NCBI GenBank assembly: GCA_964642235.1
Contig: CAZXOP010000017.1
Span: 1-24,304, forward strand
Direction: 5' to 3'
Source: CAYSND01 sp964642235
GTDB lineage: Bacteria > Bacteroidota > Bacteroidia > Bacteroidales > UBA932
Length of the DNA stretch: 24,304 bases
Position 1 is the stretch's first letter. Each line of letters starts with the position of its first letter. The position numbers were made by a program, and so were the translations under genes. The notes under the pieces are model-generated. The model did no database searches, was not told the DNA's origin, and saw only the letters and a program-made list of their open reading frames with translations. This document shows positions 12,835-22,088 of the stretch, piece after piece.

Positions 12835-14565
12835 TTATCGCACCTTAAAACCACTTTGGTAGTGAATTGGCTCTCCGGAAGCAGTTACCCCTTCTACCAC
12901 AACTATAAAATTTCCGTTGTACATAGGGGTATAACAATCAAACTCCAAGGACTCTTTCTGGGAAATCGAAACTGACGGGTGCCAATAAATAGTTTGACGA
13001 TAATCAGGGTAATTTTTCTTGTTAAAAATCTTTTCCCCCGTGAACGAGTAGGGTATTAACGCCCCTTCGAATTGGAGGATTTTAACATTGTTGCCAAATT
13101 TTATAAAAGGAAGATCTCCTTTATATGTGTTAAAACTAACTATTCCTTCGTACTTGTAGTTGTCTATTAAATAGGGTTCAGGGTAGATAACTATCTCTTT
13201 TAACAGTAATGGGTCGTAATCAAATATCTTCTTGTGGTTAAATATAGGAACTCCGTCCATTAACATCAATGAGCTCTCATTACTATAATATGCCGGAAGG
13301 TTAAAAGGGCTCATTAAGACTCTGAAATCAACCTTTCCCTGAGGGCCCTTTCTAATTCTAATACCTGTTATAAACTCTACTACCACCTCTTCTATGGTGG
13401 CAAAACGGGTATAGTTATCTAAAAGAAACCTCTGATAATTATCTCCAAATAGGATATTCGGCTTTTTAGAAAAAAGAGTGTAGAGGGTGTCTCCTCCAAA
13501 TCTCCTCTCTATTTGCATCATGGTCCCTTTTTTCTCTAACCTCTTGCTAATGGAAGAGTTGTATGTCAAGTGGGGGATATCCCCATCATATTCTGCTATA
13601 AATGGTGAGACTAACTCTAAATCTAAAGAGAATGTAGAGTCGGCAGGGAAGAGTTCACAAACAAGGTCTTTCTGTCCGTATATGTTCCCCGTGAAGAAGT
13701 TCACTTTTCCATCTTCCCCTACGCTTGAACTGTAAATATTGCCATCAAGATCATTCGAGGAGATAAAGAGTTTAGAGTTACTAATAGCTTCTCTATCGCT
13801 CTCCTTAATATTGTTTAACTTAAACTCTATCTGTTCCCCCTCATAATCGGGTATGAAAGTTTGTGAAACCTCCCCCTTCGGCTGTGACTCTATTTTGGAA
13901 AAGAAGTCTCCAATATTGGTATTCGGAAGAAAAGAGAGGGAGTCATCATGATATATGGAGATATTGCAATAGAGCTCTTCACCGCTTTCATTGTTAAGTC
14001 GTATCTTCACTGGAGAGGATTTGTGGGTGGGTGTATCTGAAAGAAGTGAGAGTGAGATTCCGCTGTTTTTTCCTGTAATAATAGGCTTATTACTGTTTTG
14101 AGCAGTCGCCTCTTTCTCTATGGAGACATTTTCCAATCTATCAGGCGAAAAAACATTAAACAGAGTAAGCATTTTCGCCTCCGGCTTAAACCCTTCCTCG
14201 TTTTTATTTTGTTTGGTATATACGATGAGAGCGTAGTTACCTGTTAAAAGAGATGGGGGTAAAACGATGGTCCCGGCACCCCTCCCATTTACTAATGCCA
14301 CTTTTGCTCTTAATGCCATTCCGGCTGTCGAATGTAGCTCCAAATAAGCCACAGAGCTAAAGGAAGAGAGTTTTTTCTCTCCTGAAGTAACATCAAAACA
14401 ATAAACAGAACACCAAACATTATCCCCAGCCACATAGCAGTTTTTATCGGTAGAGATATACGTTCTCTCCCTTATTTCGCTCTTTCCTAAGGTCTGAGCC
14501 GAGAGTATGTGGAGTGCTCCAAACAGTAACGCTATAATTATAACATATTTAGAAATTTGCTTCAT
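12835..14565 (-). CDS. Secreted MG2-like protein with a TonB-plug-like segment
   Basis: 576 residues with a signal peptide ending at about 23 (LSA-QT). Residues about 30-140 (ERTYISTDKNCYVAGDNVWCSVYCFD...) look like an MG2 domain of the alpha-2-macroglobulin group. Residues about 385-482 resemble the plug of TonB-dependent receptors (SSLMLMDGVPIFNHKKIFDYDPLLLKEIVIYP...YEGIVSFNTYKG), but no beta-barrel follows. The end, from DYRQTIYWHP (521-530) to VVVEGVTASGEP, looks like another macroglobulin-type beta domain. It is the last gene of the four-gene operon, 7 nt after the DUF4249 gene. Function unknown; an extracellular or periplasmic partner of the adjacent receptor is inferred. Domain calls are from visual similarity. 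Confidence 0.65.
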   Translation of the reverse strand: MKQISKYVIIIALLFGALHILSAQTLGKSEIRERTYISTDKNCYVAGDNVWCSVYCFDVTSGEKKLSSFSSVAYLELHSTAGMALRAKVALVNGRGAGTIVLPPSLLTGNYALIVYTKQNKNEEGFKPEAKMLTLFNVFSPDRLENVSIEKEATAQNSNKPIITGKNSGISLSLLSDTPTHKSSPVKIRLNNESGEELYCNISIYHDDSLSFLPNTNIGDFFSKIESQPKGEVSQTFIPDYEGEQIEFKLNNIKESDREAISNSKLFISSNDLDGNIYSSSVGEDGKVNFFTGNIYGQKDLVCELFPADSTFSLDLELVSPFIAEYDGDIPHLTYNSSISKRLEKKGTMMQIERRFGGDTLYTLFSKKPNILFGDNYQRFLLDNYTRFATIEEVVVEFITGIRIRKGPQGKVDFRVLMSPFNLPAYYSNESSLMLMDGVPIFNHKKIFDYDPLLLKEIVIYPEPYLIDNYKYEGIVSFNTYKGDLPFIKFGNNVKILQFEGALIPYSFTGEKIFNKKNYPDYRQTIYWHPSVSISQKESLEFDCYTPMYNGNFIVVVEGVTASGEPIHYQSGFKVR

Positions 14566-14572
14566 AATTCAT

Positions 14573-15757
14573 TTATTTGTGATTATTGGGCCAATAAGAG
14601 GGTTTGAACTTACTCCCTATTACACGACAATCCACACAGTCTTTTTGAGCCCATCCTGCTTTCCCTGTCATTTCGTCGAAACTAATTATATCAAAATTAT
14701 TCATGTAGTACCAAAACCATTGACCCGGATCGACATCTTGATAATTGCAATTCTTGCGGGGGAAAGAGTAAATTTTGGCTTGATTTACATCTATGAACAT
14801 TCTCTTCTTTTCAAGAGTGCAGACCCCAATATACCCCAATACCACCTCTTCAGGGTTCTCTTTACATGTAACATTACCCCTTATTTCATTTGGCTGTGGA
14901 GAGAAGAGTCCCCCTATATTGTAGTTATTCCGTTTTATAGCAGACCAATAATCAAACCCTTCTTTCGACAAGGCTCTTTGAACAACTTCTATAGAGTAAA
15001 GATAGGAGAGTCTGTTATTATCGCTCGATATATATGTTATAGGGAATTGGCTTATGACATTCTCCTTGAGCATTAGAGTATTGGCAAGATAGAGCCCTAA
15101 TGAACGCATATTCATCCAGCAGTAATATCTATTTTCAGTATCAAAATTAATAGGTGCAATACTTTTTAACGGATCGGTACCTCTATCGTTAGGGTAAGGA
15201 CGATTATATTGAATCTCAGATCTATAGACCGAATGTATCTCCCAATCTTCAGAAAATTCCCATCTATAATATTTTAAGGAATCGATGTCGCTATGTGTGT
15301 TTACATTAATAGTCATATATGTAGAATCTTTCGCAATAACGAAGTTTAAGGAGTCAATCGGAGGTGTATTAATACAATCACTCCAGGCTGATTGGTAGGT
15401 GCTAAGAGTGTTCGATTCAGGATTAAGTATTGTGAATACAAGCCTATGCCTCTTCTTAGTGTCGATACTCGTGGTATTGACATTTACTGCTCCTAAACTG
15501 GGATCTCCGCCGACAAAGGATTTATATATGGTGCCATCTTCACACTCCACAAAAAGGGATTTTGGGACCACTTTGGTTTTAGGGATGGGTCCGCTTAAGG
15601 GCAATAAATTGCTGAAAGTAAATTTAGAAAGCCCTCCTGCTATAATATCCCCTTCTACCACTATAGATGAAAGGGTATCGCTTTTTAGTTTCGGGTTAAA
15701 TTCATAAACACAGGCATTAACCAAAAGCACCACTATTAATAATAATATCTTCTTCAT
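14573..15757 (-). CDS. DUF4249 family lipoprotein
   Basis: 394 residues with a lipoprotein signal (VNAC, C16). The DUF4249 signature is clear in the C-terminal half: YLYSIEVVQRALSKEGFDYW (253-272), NIGGLFSPQPNEIRGNVTC (280-298), EEVVLGYIGVCT (303-314) and a final cysteine pair in DCVDCR. DUF4249 proteins of Bacteroidota are generally encoded next to TonB-dependent receptors, as here; no biochemical function is established to my knowledge. It may be a surface partner of the receptor, as SusD-type proteins are for SusC, but there is no sequence similarity to SusD that I can see. Its start overlaps the receptor stop by one base, indicating coupled translation. Confidence 0.85.
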   Translation of the reverse strand: MKKILLLIVVLLVNACVYEFNPKLKSDTLSSIVVEGDIIAGGLSKFTFSNLLPLSGPIPKTKVVPKSLFVECEDGTIYKSFVGGDPSLGAVNVNTTSIDTKKRHRLVFTILNPESNTLSTYQSAWSDCINTPPIDSLNFVIAKDSTYMTINVNTHSDIDSLKYYRWEFSEDWEIHSVYRSEIQYNRPYPNDRGTDPLKSIAPINFDTENRYYCWMNMRSLGLYLANTLMLKENVISQFPITYISSDNNRLSYLYSIEVVQRALSKEGFDYWSAIKRNNYNIGGLFSPQPNEIRGNVTCKENPEEVVLGYIGVCTLEKKRMFIDVNQAKIYSFPRKNCNYQDVDPGQWFWYYMNNFDIISFDEMTGKAGWAQKDCVDCRVIGSKFKPSYWPNNHK

Positions 15758-18399
15758 TAAAATTTAAAATTAAGGTTAATGTATGGTATAGGTGCTCCAA
15801 ATATGGATAACATATACCCTTTAACAATATTCGCTCTGTTAGCATCAAAGTAAACTGAATAGGCGTTTTTTCTGCCGGTAATATTATATACCCCCACTGT
15901 AAAAGAGAAGTGGGTAAAGTGGGTTAAGTTATGACTTGGTTCCACATTTACAGCCAAATCTAACCTGAAATAGTCGGGAATGCGGTATTGGTTTCTGTCA
16001 GAATAAAAGAGTCTGCTCCCTCCACCATAAGAATATCTTCCAACAGGGATGGTAACAGGTCTCCCTGTTGAGTAATCCATGTTAAAAGAGATACTATATC
16101 TGTGTGTAAATTTATAATTACCCACTAACTTAAAGTCATGGGGCTTATCGTAAGCTGCAGGGTACCATTCTCCACGATTTACAGCGTTTATACCTCTATC
16201 TCCATCTTCTCTTAACTCTGTCTTGGAATAAGTATAAGAGATCCATCCGTTTAGTTTTCCAAGCGGCTTTTTAGCCATAAACTCTACTCCGTAAGCCCTC
16301 CCTTTGGTAGTGATTACATCCCCTGCAATATTCGGATTCATTACAAGCACTGCTCCGCTCTTGTAGTCAAGGTAGTTGGACATGTGTTTATAGTATGCCT
16401 CGGCAGAGACTTCAAGTTTGTTGTCGAAGAAAAGCGAGTAAATGGCCGCTGCTGCCTGCCACCCCTTTTGGGGCTTAATGTTTTCATCACTTAACTTCCA
16501 AATATCTGTCGGAGAGATGGAGGTGGTGTTAGATAACAGGTGAATATATTGAGTCATGCTATTAAAACCTGCCTTAAAAGTAGTCCTGTCTGAGATAAGG
16601 TATTTACCGGAAATTCTAAACTCAGGATTTGCATAGAACTTAAAAGGGGCCATCGCACTAAAAAGTGATACCCTCAGACCAAAATCTGCTGCAAGTTTAC
16701 TGTTAATATTCCATGTATCTGAGACATATAGTGCCGATTCAAGGGCTTCCTCTGAATCTAAAACACGAGGGAGAACCAATGACTCGTCCCCATTTGGTAG
16801 ATAGCTTCCGGGAGAGAGATGGTAATATAGGGAGTTTAAGCCGTAGCTCAATGTATGTTTTTGATTAATTAACGACTTAAAGTTAATCTTAGCAAACCCC
16901 TCTTTTATTCCGAACTTTAATCTATAAGCATTTACAGAATTACTTGTGTCAAATGTGGTATAATCATACTGGTCATACCCGACAGACACCACCATACTAT
17001 GCTTTTCACTAAAGTTACTTCTCCATTTAATAGAACCATTTAAGTTGCTGTAACGATAACTTGTGTCTATGCTGAATTTAAACTTATCCTGCGAATAATA
17101 TCCGTAGAAATAGATGGAGTTTTTATCATTAAAGTTATGACTAACACTCCCATTGATATCGTGAAAGGAGGCTGTACCATTTTTATAAGAGCTATTATTG
17201 GGGAGAAGTCCGAGAAGCCAGTCGGAATAGGTGGTTCTGGCTCCCACTATAAATTTAGTCTTTTTAGAAATTGGCCCCTCTAAATGTCCTCTGGTGGTTA
17301 AAAGACCCACTCCCAAAGATCCTATTATCTTTTTGGAATTTCCCTCTCTGCTCCTAACATCCAACACAGAGGAGATTCTCCCTCCGTACTCCGCAGGTAT
17401 TGAATTTTTATAAAGTTCTATGTCACTCACAACATCAGGGTTAAAGACTGAGAACATCCCAAATAGATGGGTGGGGTTATAAATAGTTCCATTGTTATAA
17501 AGGATAAGGTTCTGGTCAGAAGCTCCCCCTCTCACGTTAAATCCCCCTGAGGCTTCCCCCACAGATTTAACCCCTGGAAGGGTTAAAATAACTTTCAGAA
17601 CATCTGACTCTCCAAACACAGAAGGGATATGTTTTATCCTCTCTATTCTGATAAGCTCCAAGCCCATCTTATTACTTCTGCGGTTATTTACACTCTCTGC
17701 CGAGATGGAGGCCTCTTTTAGTGAAAGGACCTTCTCCTTCATTATTACATCCAGAGAACCTGTTTCATACATCGACACATTTAGCACTACATCTTCAAGC
17801 GAAAACCCTTGTAACTTTAAAACATTGTTCCCGGTGTTAAGGAGTAGCTTATAGAATCCATCGCCATCGGTCTGGGCATAGCTCCCTGTATTTTCATTTA
17901 AAACAGAGACCCCGACTATCGGCTCCCCTGTCTTTACGCTCTTTACGAATCCGCTTAGATAGGCTTTTCCGCTCTTCATATTCTCCTTTCTTCCTATCTC
18001 ATATACCTTATTTTGGAATGAGGCTACTTTAGTATCTTCATCAAGTGGGGCCGTAAAATCGCTGCTCGCAGATTTTACTGACTCTTGAAAATAGAGAGAG
18101 GGTAATTGTGTGGAAATGCCTATATTTCTTAATATGAACCAGTTGTTGTCTATTTTGGTAATGGTATATCCCTGTTGTTTTAACTCATTTTCTGCAACTG
18201 CCAAAAAATTACCGGAGGTAGATTTTATAGTAAAGAGGGTTTGGGGCTCCTTCTCTTTAAGATAATAGATGTTGAAAGAGGATGTTCTCTTTAACTCTGA
18301 GACTAAAGAGTCCAATGAGACTTTGTATAACTCCCTCTCTTGTCCATAAATAAGAGAGCAGGAGATAAATAGCAGTATAATGGTAATTGTTTTTTTCAC
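15757..18399 (-). CDS. TonB-dependent outer-membrane receptor with STN and carboxypeptidase-like N-terminal domains
   Basis: 880 residues in this order: signal peptide (about 1-20), secretin/TonB N-terminal-like (STN) domain (about 22-92), CarbopepD_reg-type beta-sandwich (about 147-222, AYLSGFVKSVKTGEPIVGVSV), plug (about 247-352, GGFNVRGGASDQNLILYNNG and PAEYGGRISSVLDV), then the beta-barrel to a terminal aromatic strand (INLNFKF). It imports a substrate across the outer membrane using TonB energy; the substrate is unknown. The STN domain often signals to an anti-sigma factor, but none is encoded nearby. It overlaps the upstream gene by 4 bp (ATGA) and the DUF4249 gene by 1 bp, so operon membership is firm. 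It differs from SusC systems in lacking a SusD gene. Confidence 0.93.
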   Translation of the reverse strand: MKKTITIILLFISCSLIYGQERELYKVSLDSLVSELKRTSSFNIYYLKEKEPQTLFTIKSTSGNFLAVAENELKQQGYTITKIDNNWFILRNIGISTQLPSLYFQESVKSASSDFTAPLDEDTKVASFQNKVYEIGRKENMKSGKAYLSGFVKSVKTGEPIVGVSVLNENTGSYAQTDGDGFYKLLLNTGNNVLKLQGFSLEDVVLNVSMYETGSLDVIMKEKVLSLKEASISAESVNNRRSNKMGLELIRIERIKHIPSVFGESDVLKVILTLPGVKSVGEASGGFNVRGGASDQNLILYNNGTIYNPTHLFGMFSVFNPDVVSDIELYKNSIPAEYGGRISSVLDVRSREGNSKKIIGSLGVGLLTTRGHLEGPISKKTKFIVGARTTYSDWLLGLLPNNSSYKNGTASFHDINGSVSHNFNDKNSIYFYGYYSQDKFKFSIDTSYRYSNLNGSIKWRSNFSEKHSMVVSVGYDQYDYTTFDTSNSVNAYRLKFGIKEGFAKINFKSLINQKHTLSYGLNSLYYHLSPGSYLPNGDESLVLPRVLDSEEALESALYVSDTWNINSKLAADFGLRVSLFSAMAPFKFYANPEFRISGKYLISDRTTFKAGFNSMTQYIHLLSNTTSISPTDIWKLSDENIKPQKGWQAAAAIYSLFFDNKLEVSAEAYYKHMSNYLDYKSGAVLVMNPNIAGDVITTKGRAYGVEFMAKKPLGKLNGWISYTYSKTELREDGDRGINAVNRGEWYPAAYDKPHDFKLVGNYKFTHRYSISFNMDYSTGRPVTIPVGRYSYGGGSRLFYSDRNQYRIPDYFRLDLAVNVEPSHNLTHFTHFSFTVGVYNITGRKNAYSVYFDANRANIVKGYMLSIFGAPIPYINLNFKF

Positions 18400-19079
18400 T
18401 TGAAATTCATTATAAATATAAACTTGGACTCCCTCTCTTTATCTTTATTTCCACGTACATAAAAGCTTTTCTTGCTCATTGCTCTCTTTAACTCTTTAGG
18501 GTTATCTGAAACCATTTTAATCAATGAACTCTCTCGTTTAATACGGAAAAACTCTCCCCCTTTTTTAAGGTAATAGTAGTATTCCGGATTGAAAAATATT
18601 TCAACTTTATCACTTAATACCTTCTCCATCGCTTTTACGGTCTTTTTATATAAAGCTAAAGTATCTCCCTGATAGAGCACCTCATAATAACCTGGTGGCA
18701 TTAATTTCCCTGTTTCTGAAAAATTAATATACTTTTTATCCCCCATAGTAAACCACTTAACTTCGCTTTTGGTTAAAATCAATGTCTGATCTTTGTAGAA
18801 GCTTTTAATATAAAGTTCGTCTTTATGGGCGTTTACATTGATATATAAATCTTTATAATATTTATTGTTGTAGAAGAGTTCACCCTGATGATATTCTAAA
18901 TCCTCTATATAGAAAGAGCCTTTATAGGGGAACATATATGCATCTGCCACTCTCCCCCTGAAAATAAGAGCACTGTTCTGGGCACTCTCCATATAACTAT
19001 TATAGTCTATGGAATTCTGAGAATACCCCAATGTGAATGGCATTAATAAAAAGAGGAAGAGATATATTTTTTTAAGCAT
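18396..19079 (-). CDS. Secreted protein of unknown function, first gene of the receptor operon
   Basis: 227 residues with a signal peptide (MLKKIYLFLFLLMPFTLGYS-Q) and no lipobox. No family that I can name. The middle is rich in aromatic residues (YYNNKYYKDLYINV, VEIFFNPEYYYYLKKGGEFF), and the C-terminal third is strongly basic (RAMSKKSFYVRGNKDKERESK). The overall look is an all-beta periplasmic or surface protein. I have the impression that similar short proteins precede receptor/DUF4249 pairs in other Bacteroidota, but I cannot verify this here. Its stop overlaps the receptor start by 4 bp. A -7 box lies about 30 bp upstream. Confidence 0.75.
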   Translation of the reverse strand: MLKKIYLFLFLLMPFTLGYSQNSIDYNSYMESAQNSALIFRGRVADAYMFPYKGSFYIEDLEYHQGELFYNNKYYKDLYINVNAHKDELYIKSFYKDQTLILTKSEVKWFTMGDKKYINFSETGKLMPPGYYEVLYQGDTLALYKKTVKAMEKVLSDKVEIFFNPEYYYYLKKGGEFFRIKRESSLIKMVSDNPKELKRAMSKKSFYVRGNKDKERESKFIFIMNFK

Positions 19080-19108
19080 TGATTAATAAATTTCAAAAAT
19101 GATAGATG

Positions 19109-19116
19109 CAAAAGTA
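19109..19116 (-). promoter_or_regulatory. -7 box of the receptor operon
   Basis: TACTTTTG on the minus strand matches TAnnTTTG exactly. At the expected -33 position there is only TTTCG, a partial match. The start would be near 19102, about 20 nt before the ATG at 19079. Confidence 0.55.
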
Positions 19117-19169
19117 ATCATTTTGTAATAATACGAAAGAAACTGTTGCATTTTAATGTTAATTTTTAG

Positions 19170-20747
19170 TTAAAACCCTGGAAGTTCCATTAAAACTGTA
19201 GGGATAAGGAGTAAAAAGCCAAAGACTATTAATAGGAGAATGAATTTCCAAATCCACTTAAACCATTTAGCATAAGGGATTCTGGAGAGTCCGAGAACAG
19301 CCATAAGAACACCTGAAGTCGGTGTAATCATATTGGTAAAACCATCTCCGAACTGGAAAGCCATGATCGTAGCCTGTCGTGAGAGGTTTATCATATCTGA
19401 GAAGGGTGCCATAATAGGGATGGTGATGGCTGCCTTGGCAGTGGCCGAGGGGATGAAAAGGTTCAGAACCGTCTGTATCCCATACATTAGAGAGAGGGAG
19501 GTTAATTTCCCCGACTCCCCTAATCCGCTTGCCATAGCATGCAGTATCGAATCCATAACTTTCCCATCTTGCAGAACAATAATAATCCCTGCTGCAACTC
19601 CCACTATAAGTGCTGCGGAGAGGATATCTTTTGCACCATTAAGAAGCTCTTTTACAATATTGTTTGCAGAGTAACCAAGAGAGATTCCACTTAAAACCCC
19701 AAGAGAGAGGAAGAGTGCCGAGATCTCCGAGATGTACCATTGGAACCCAAGTACTCCGATTATTAGATAGACTATCGTGAAAATGAGAAGGTTCAATACG
19801 AAGAAGTGAACAGATTTTCGAAGGGCAATGATGGAGAAAATTCCAAACAATGCTGCCACTATCCACAACAATGAGGGGAGGGTGAAGGTCTGCGCTCCGA
19901 GGGTAATTACGCACTCTTTGTAATAGAGCGCGGTGAACCCGATAATGGCTGCAAATGCTATCGCAAATGCAATTTTCGAGGAGCGGTTTTTATAATATTG
20001 TACTCCGGCAGAGGTCTCCTCAACCCTCTCTCTCCAATAAGAATCGGCTTCGTACATTATGGAACTTTTGGGGCTCCTTTTCACCTTTCTGGCATAAAGG
20101 AGCACGAAAGTAATCATAAGAAGAGTGAGAATAATCCAGCAGCCAAACCTATATTCTATCCCTGAAAACATCTGAACATCTGCAAGATTTTGGGCTATCC
20201 CAATGGTAAAAGGGTTCAAAAATGCTCCTGCAAACCCCACATGTGCAGCTACATAGACAAGGCATACCCCTACTATGGAGTCATACCCCATCGAGACAGC
20301 CAAGGGGACTAGGATAACAATAAAAGCTATTGTCTCCTCACTCATCCCAAACACAGCTCCAAAGAGAGAGAAGAGGAGCATAATGAGAACCATTATTATA
20401 TTATTGACCCCTATTTTTCTTAAAAACTTGTTCTTTTCGAGCCTCTTAGACCAGTTGAGGAAAGAGAAGATTCCTGCATCTATGGCTCTCCCTGAATTGA
20501 CCACCCAGAAGGATGCACCGATGATGAGTATAAAGAAAATTATACCGGCTTGTTTAGTAAAGCCTTTGAATAGGGCTGTAAGTACTTGCCAAGTTTGTGG
20601 GACGGAATCGACTGATTGATAGGTTACTGTACCTGACTGAGTAGAGTATTCGCCACCCGGGACGAACCATGTCGCAGCAGCACAGATGAGAATGATAGCG
20701 AATATAATTACATAGTTATTTGGAAATTCGCGCTTTTTCTTCTTCAT
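19170..20747 (-). CDS. YfcC/ArcD-type membrane carrier, probably for a basic amino acid
   Basis: 525 residues with many hydrophobic segments (about 12), the first at 12-29 after a lysine-rich cytoplasmic start. Motifs such as FGMSEETIAFIVILVPLAVSMGYD (which spans more than one half-site) and NLFIPSATAKAAITIPIMAPFSD near the C-terminus are typical of the YfcC group of the DcuC/ArcD-like carriers. Members are annotated as arginine/ornithine antiporters or short-chain carboxylate carriers, so the substrate is not certain from sequence. It is divergent from rocD and ctlX, both acting on ornithine or citrulline, which favours uptake or exchange of arginine, citrulline or ornithine. Inner membrane. 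Confidence 0.82.
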   Translation of the reverse strand: MKKKKREFPNNYVIIFAIILICAAATWFVPGGEYSTQSGTVTYQSVDSVPQTWQVLTALFKGFTKQAGIIFFILIIGASFWVVNSGRAIDAGIFSFLNWSKRLEKNKFLRKIGVNNIIMVLIMLLFSLFGAVFGMSEETIAFIVILVPLAVSMGYDSIVGVCLVYVAAHVGFAGAFLNPFTIGIAQNLADVQMFSGIEYRFGCWIILTLLMITFVLLYARKVKRSPKSSIMYEADSYWRERVEETSAGVQYYKNRSSKIAFAIAFAAIIGFTALYYKECVITLGAQTFTLPSLLWIVAALFGIFSIIALRKSVHFFVLNLLIFTIVYLIIGVLGFQWYISEISALFLSLGVLSGISLGYSANNIVKELLNGAKDILSAALIVGVAAGIIIVLQDGKVMDSILHAMASGLGESGKLTSLSLMYGIQTVLNLFIPSATAKAAITIPIMAPFSDMINLSRQATIMAFQFGDGFTNMITPTSGVLMAVLGLSRIPYAKWFKWIWKFILLLIVFGFLLLIPTVLMELPGF

Positions 20748-20778
20748 AATAACGATAAAAAGGTATGGTATTAAAGAA

Positions 20779-20786
20779 CAAATGTA
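20779..20786 (-). promoter_or_regulatory. -7 box of the YfcC-type carrier gene
   Basis: TACATTTG on the minus strand matches TAnnTTTG; no clear TTTG is seen 19-21 nt further upstream. The start would be near 20772, about 25 nt before the ATG at 20747. Confidence 0.45.
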
Positions 20787-20807
20787 GTTAAATCTTCCTT
20801 TTTTTAT

Positions 20808-20815
20808 TACTTTTG
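20808..20815 (+). promoter_or_regulatory. -7 box of the rocD-ctlX operon
   Basis: TACTTTTG matches TAnnTTTG; the -33 region is a poor match. The start would be near 20822, about 20 nt before the rocD ATG. It lies 21 bp from the opposing carrier -7 box, so the two promoters are back to back and could share a regulator. Confidence 0.5.
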
Positions 20816-20841
20816 CGAATTACATATTAAAAATCATCGTT

Positions 20842-22068
20842 ATGAACATTTCTCCTAAGGCACAAAAATTTATTGATCAAGAAGAAAAATATGGGGCACA
20901 TAATTATCACCCGCTTCCTGTAGTATTATCAGAAGGAAAAGGTATTTATGTCTGGGATGTGGACGGGAAAAAATATTTTGACTTCCTTTCAGCATATTCA
21001 GCAGTTAATCAGGGACATTGTCACCCTAAAATAGTTAAAGCCCTCACTGATCAGGCAGGCAAACTCTGTCTTACTTCACGAGCTTTCTATAACGACTGCC
21101 TCGGTCCTTATGAGGAATTTGCAACCAAATATTTCGGTTACGATAAGCTTCTTCCGATGAATTCAGGTGCAGAGGCTGTGGAAACTGCCCTTAAACTTTC
21201 ACGCCGCTGGGGTTATGCCAAGAAAAACATTCCTGAGAATGAAGCTCTTATTATTACCTGCAAAGGGAACTTCCATGGAAGGACGATTACCATCGTCTCT
21301 ATCTCCACAGACCCAAGCAGTTATACCCAATACGGTCCTTTTACCCCCGGATTTATCACAATACCTTATAATGACCTCTCTGCACTTGAAAAAGTCCTTG
21401 AGGAGCATGGGAAAAAGGTAGCAGCACTAATGTTGGAACCTATTCAGGGAGAGGCAGGAGTCTTTGTTCCGGATGAAGGGTATTTGAAGAAATGCCACGA
21501 ACTCTGCAAGAAACACAATGTTCTCTTCGTAGCAGATGAGGTGCAAACAGGGATTGCAAGGACAGGAAAACTCCTCTGCTGCGAGCATGAAGAGGTGCGT
21601 CCTGATATTGTTATCCTCGGTAAGGCACTCTCCGGTGGAGTTCTGCCTGTTTCAGCAGTATTAGCAGACGATGAAATTATGTTAACTATTAAACCGGGCG
21701 AGCACGGTTCCACTTTCGGAGGGTTCCCATTGGCTTGTCAGGTGGCAATGGCAGCACTTGAGGTGGTAAAAGAGGAGAAACTCGCTGAAAAGGCCGAATA
21801 CTTAGGGAAGATCTTTAGAGATGAGGTTTCTAAAATTAAATCTCCTTTTTATAAATTTGTAAGGGGAAAAGGGCTTTTGAATGCGATAGTTACAGAGCCT
21901 CATAATGGAATTGAGGCTTGGAATTTATGTGAGAGGATGGCAGAAAAAGGACTTTTGGCGAAACCTACACATAGACATATTATTCGTTTTGCTCCTCCTT
22001 TGGTTATTACGGAGAGTGAACTGCGTGAGGCTCTTAAAATTATAAAATCGGTTTTCGAAGAGGTATAA
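20842..22068 (+). CDS. rocD: Ornithine aminotransferase
   Basis: 408-residue class-III PLP-dependent aminotransferase that converts ornithine and 2-oxoglutarate to glutamate-5-semialdehyde and glutamate. Markers: substrate/PLP region LPMNSGAEAVETALKLSRRW (104-123, one half-motif MNSGAEA), ADEVQTG (231-237, with Asp232 contacting the PLP ring nitrogen), and the PLP-binding lysine K261 in ILGKALSGG. Length and the start NISPKAQKFIDQEEKYGAHNY fit ornithine--oxo-acid transaminase better than acetylornithine or GABA transaminase. It is followed by ctlX after 20 nt, whose product would supply ornithine. Cytoplasmic. Confidence 0.95.
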   Translation: MNISPKAQKFIDQEEKYGAHNYHPLPVVLSEGKGIYVWDVDGKKYFDFLSAYSAVNQGHCHPKIVKALTDQAGKLCLTSRAFYNDCLGPYEEFATKYFGYDKLLPMNSGAEAVETALKLSRRWGYAKKNIPENEALIITCKGNFHGRTITIVSISTDPSSYTQYGPFTPGFITIPYNDLSALEKVLEEHGKKVAALMLEPIQGEAGVFVPDEGYLKKCHELCKKHNVLFVADEVQTGIARTGKLLCCEHEEVRPDIVILGKALSGGVLPVSAVLADDEIMLTIKPGEHGSTFGGFPLACQVAMAALEVVKEEKLAEKAEYLGKIFRDEVSKIKSPFYKFVRGKGLLNAIVTEPHNGIEAWNLCERMAEKGLLAKPTHRHIIRFAPPLVITESELREALKIIKSVFEEV

Positions 22069-22088
22069 TTAATTATTTCTTAAATATT

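Noticed and set aside
14507..15076. 189-codon plus-strand open frame
   Set aside because: It is antisense to the DUF4249 gene, which has a lipobox and clear family motifs; its translation shows no domain.
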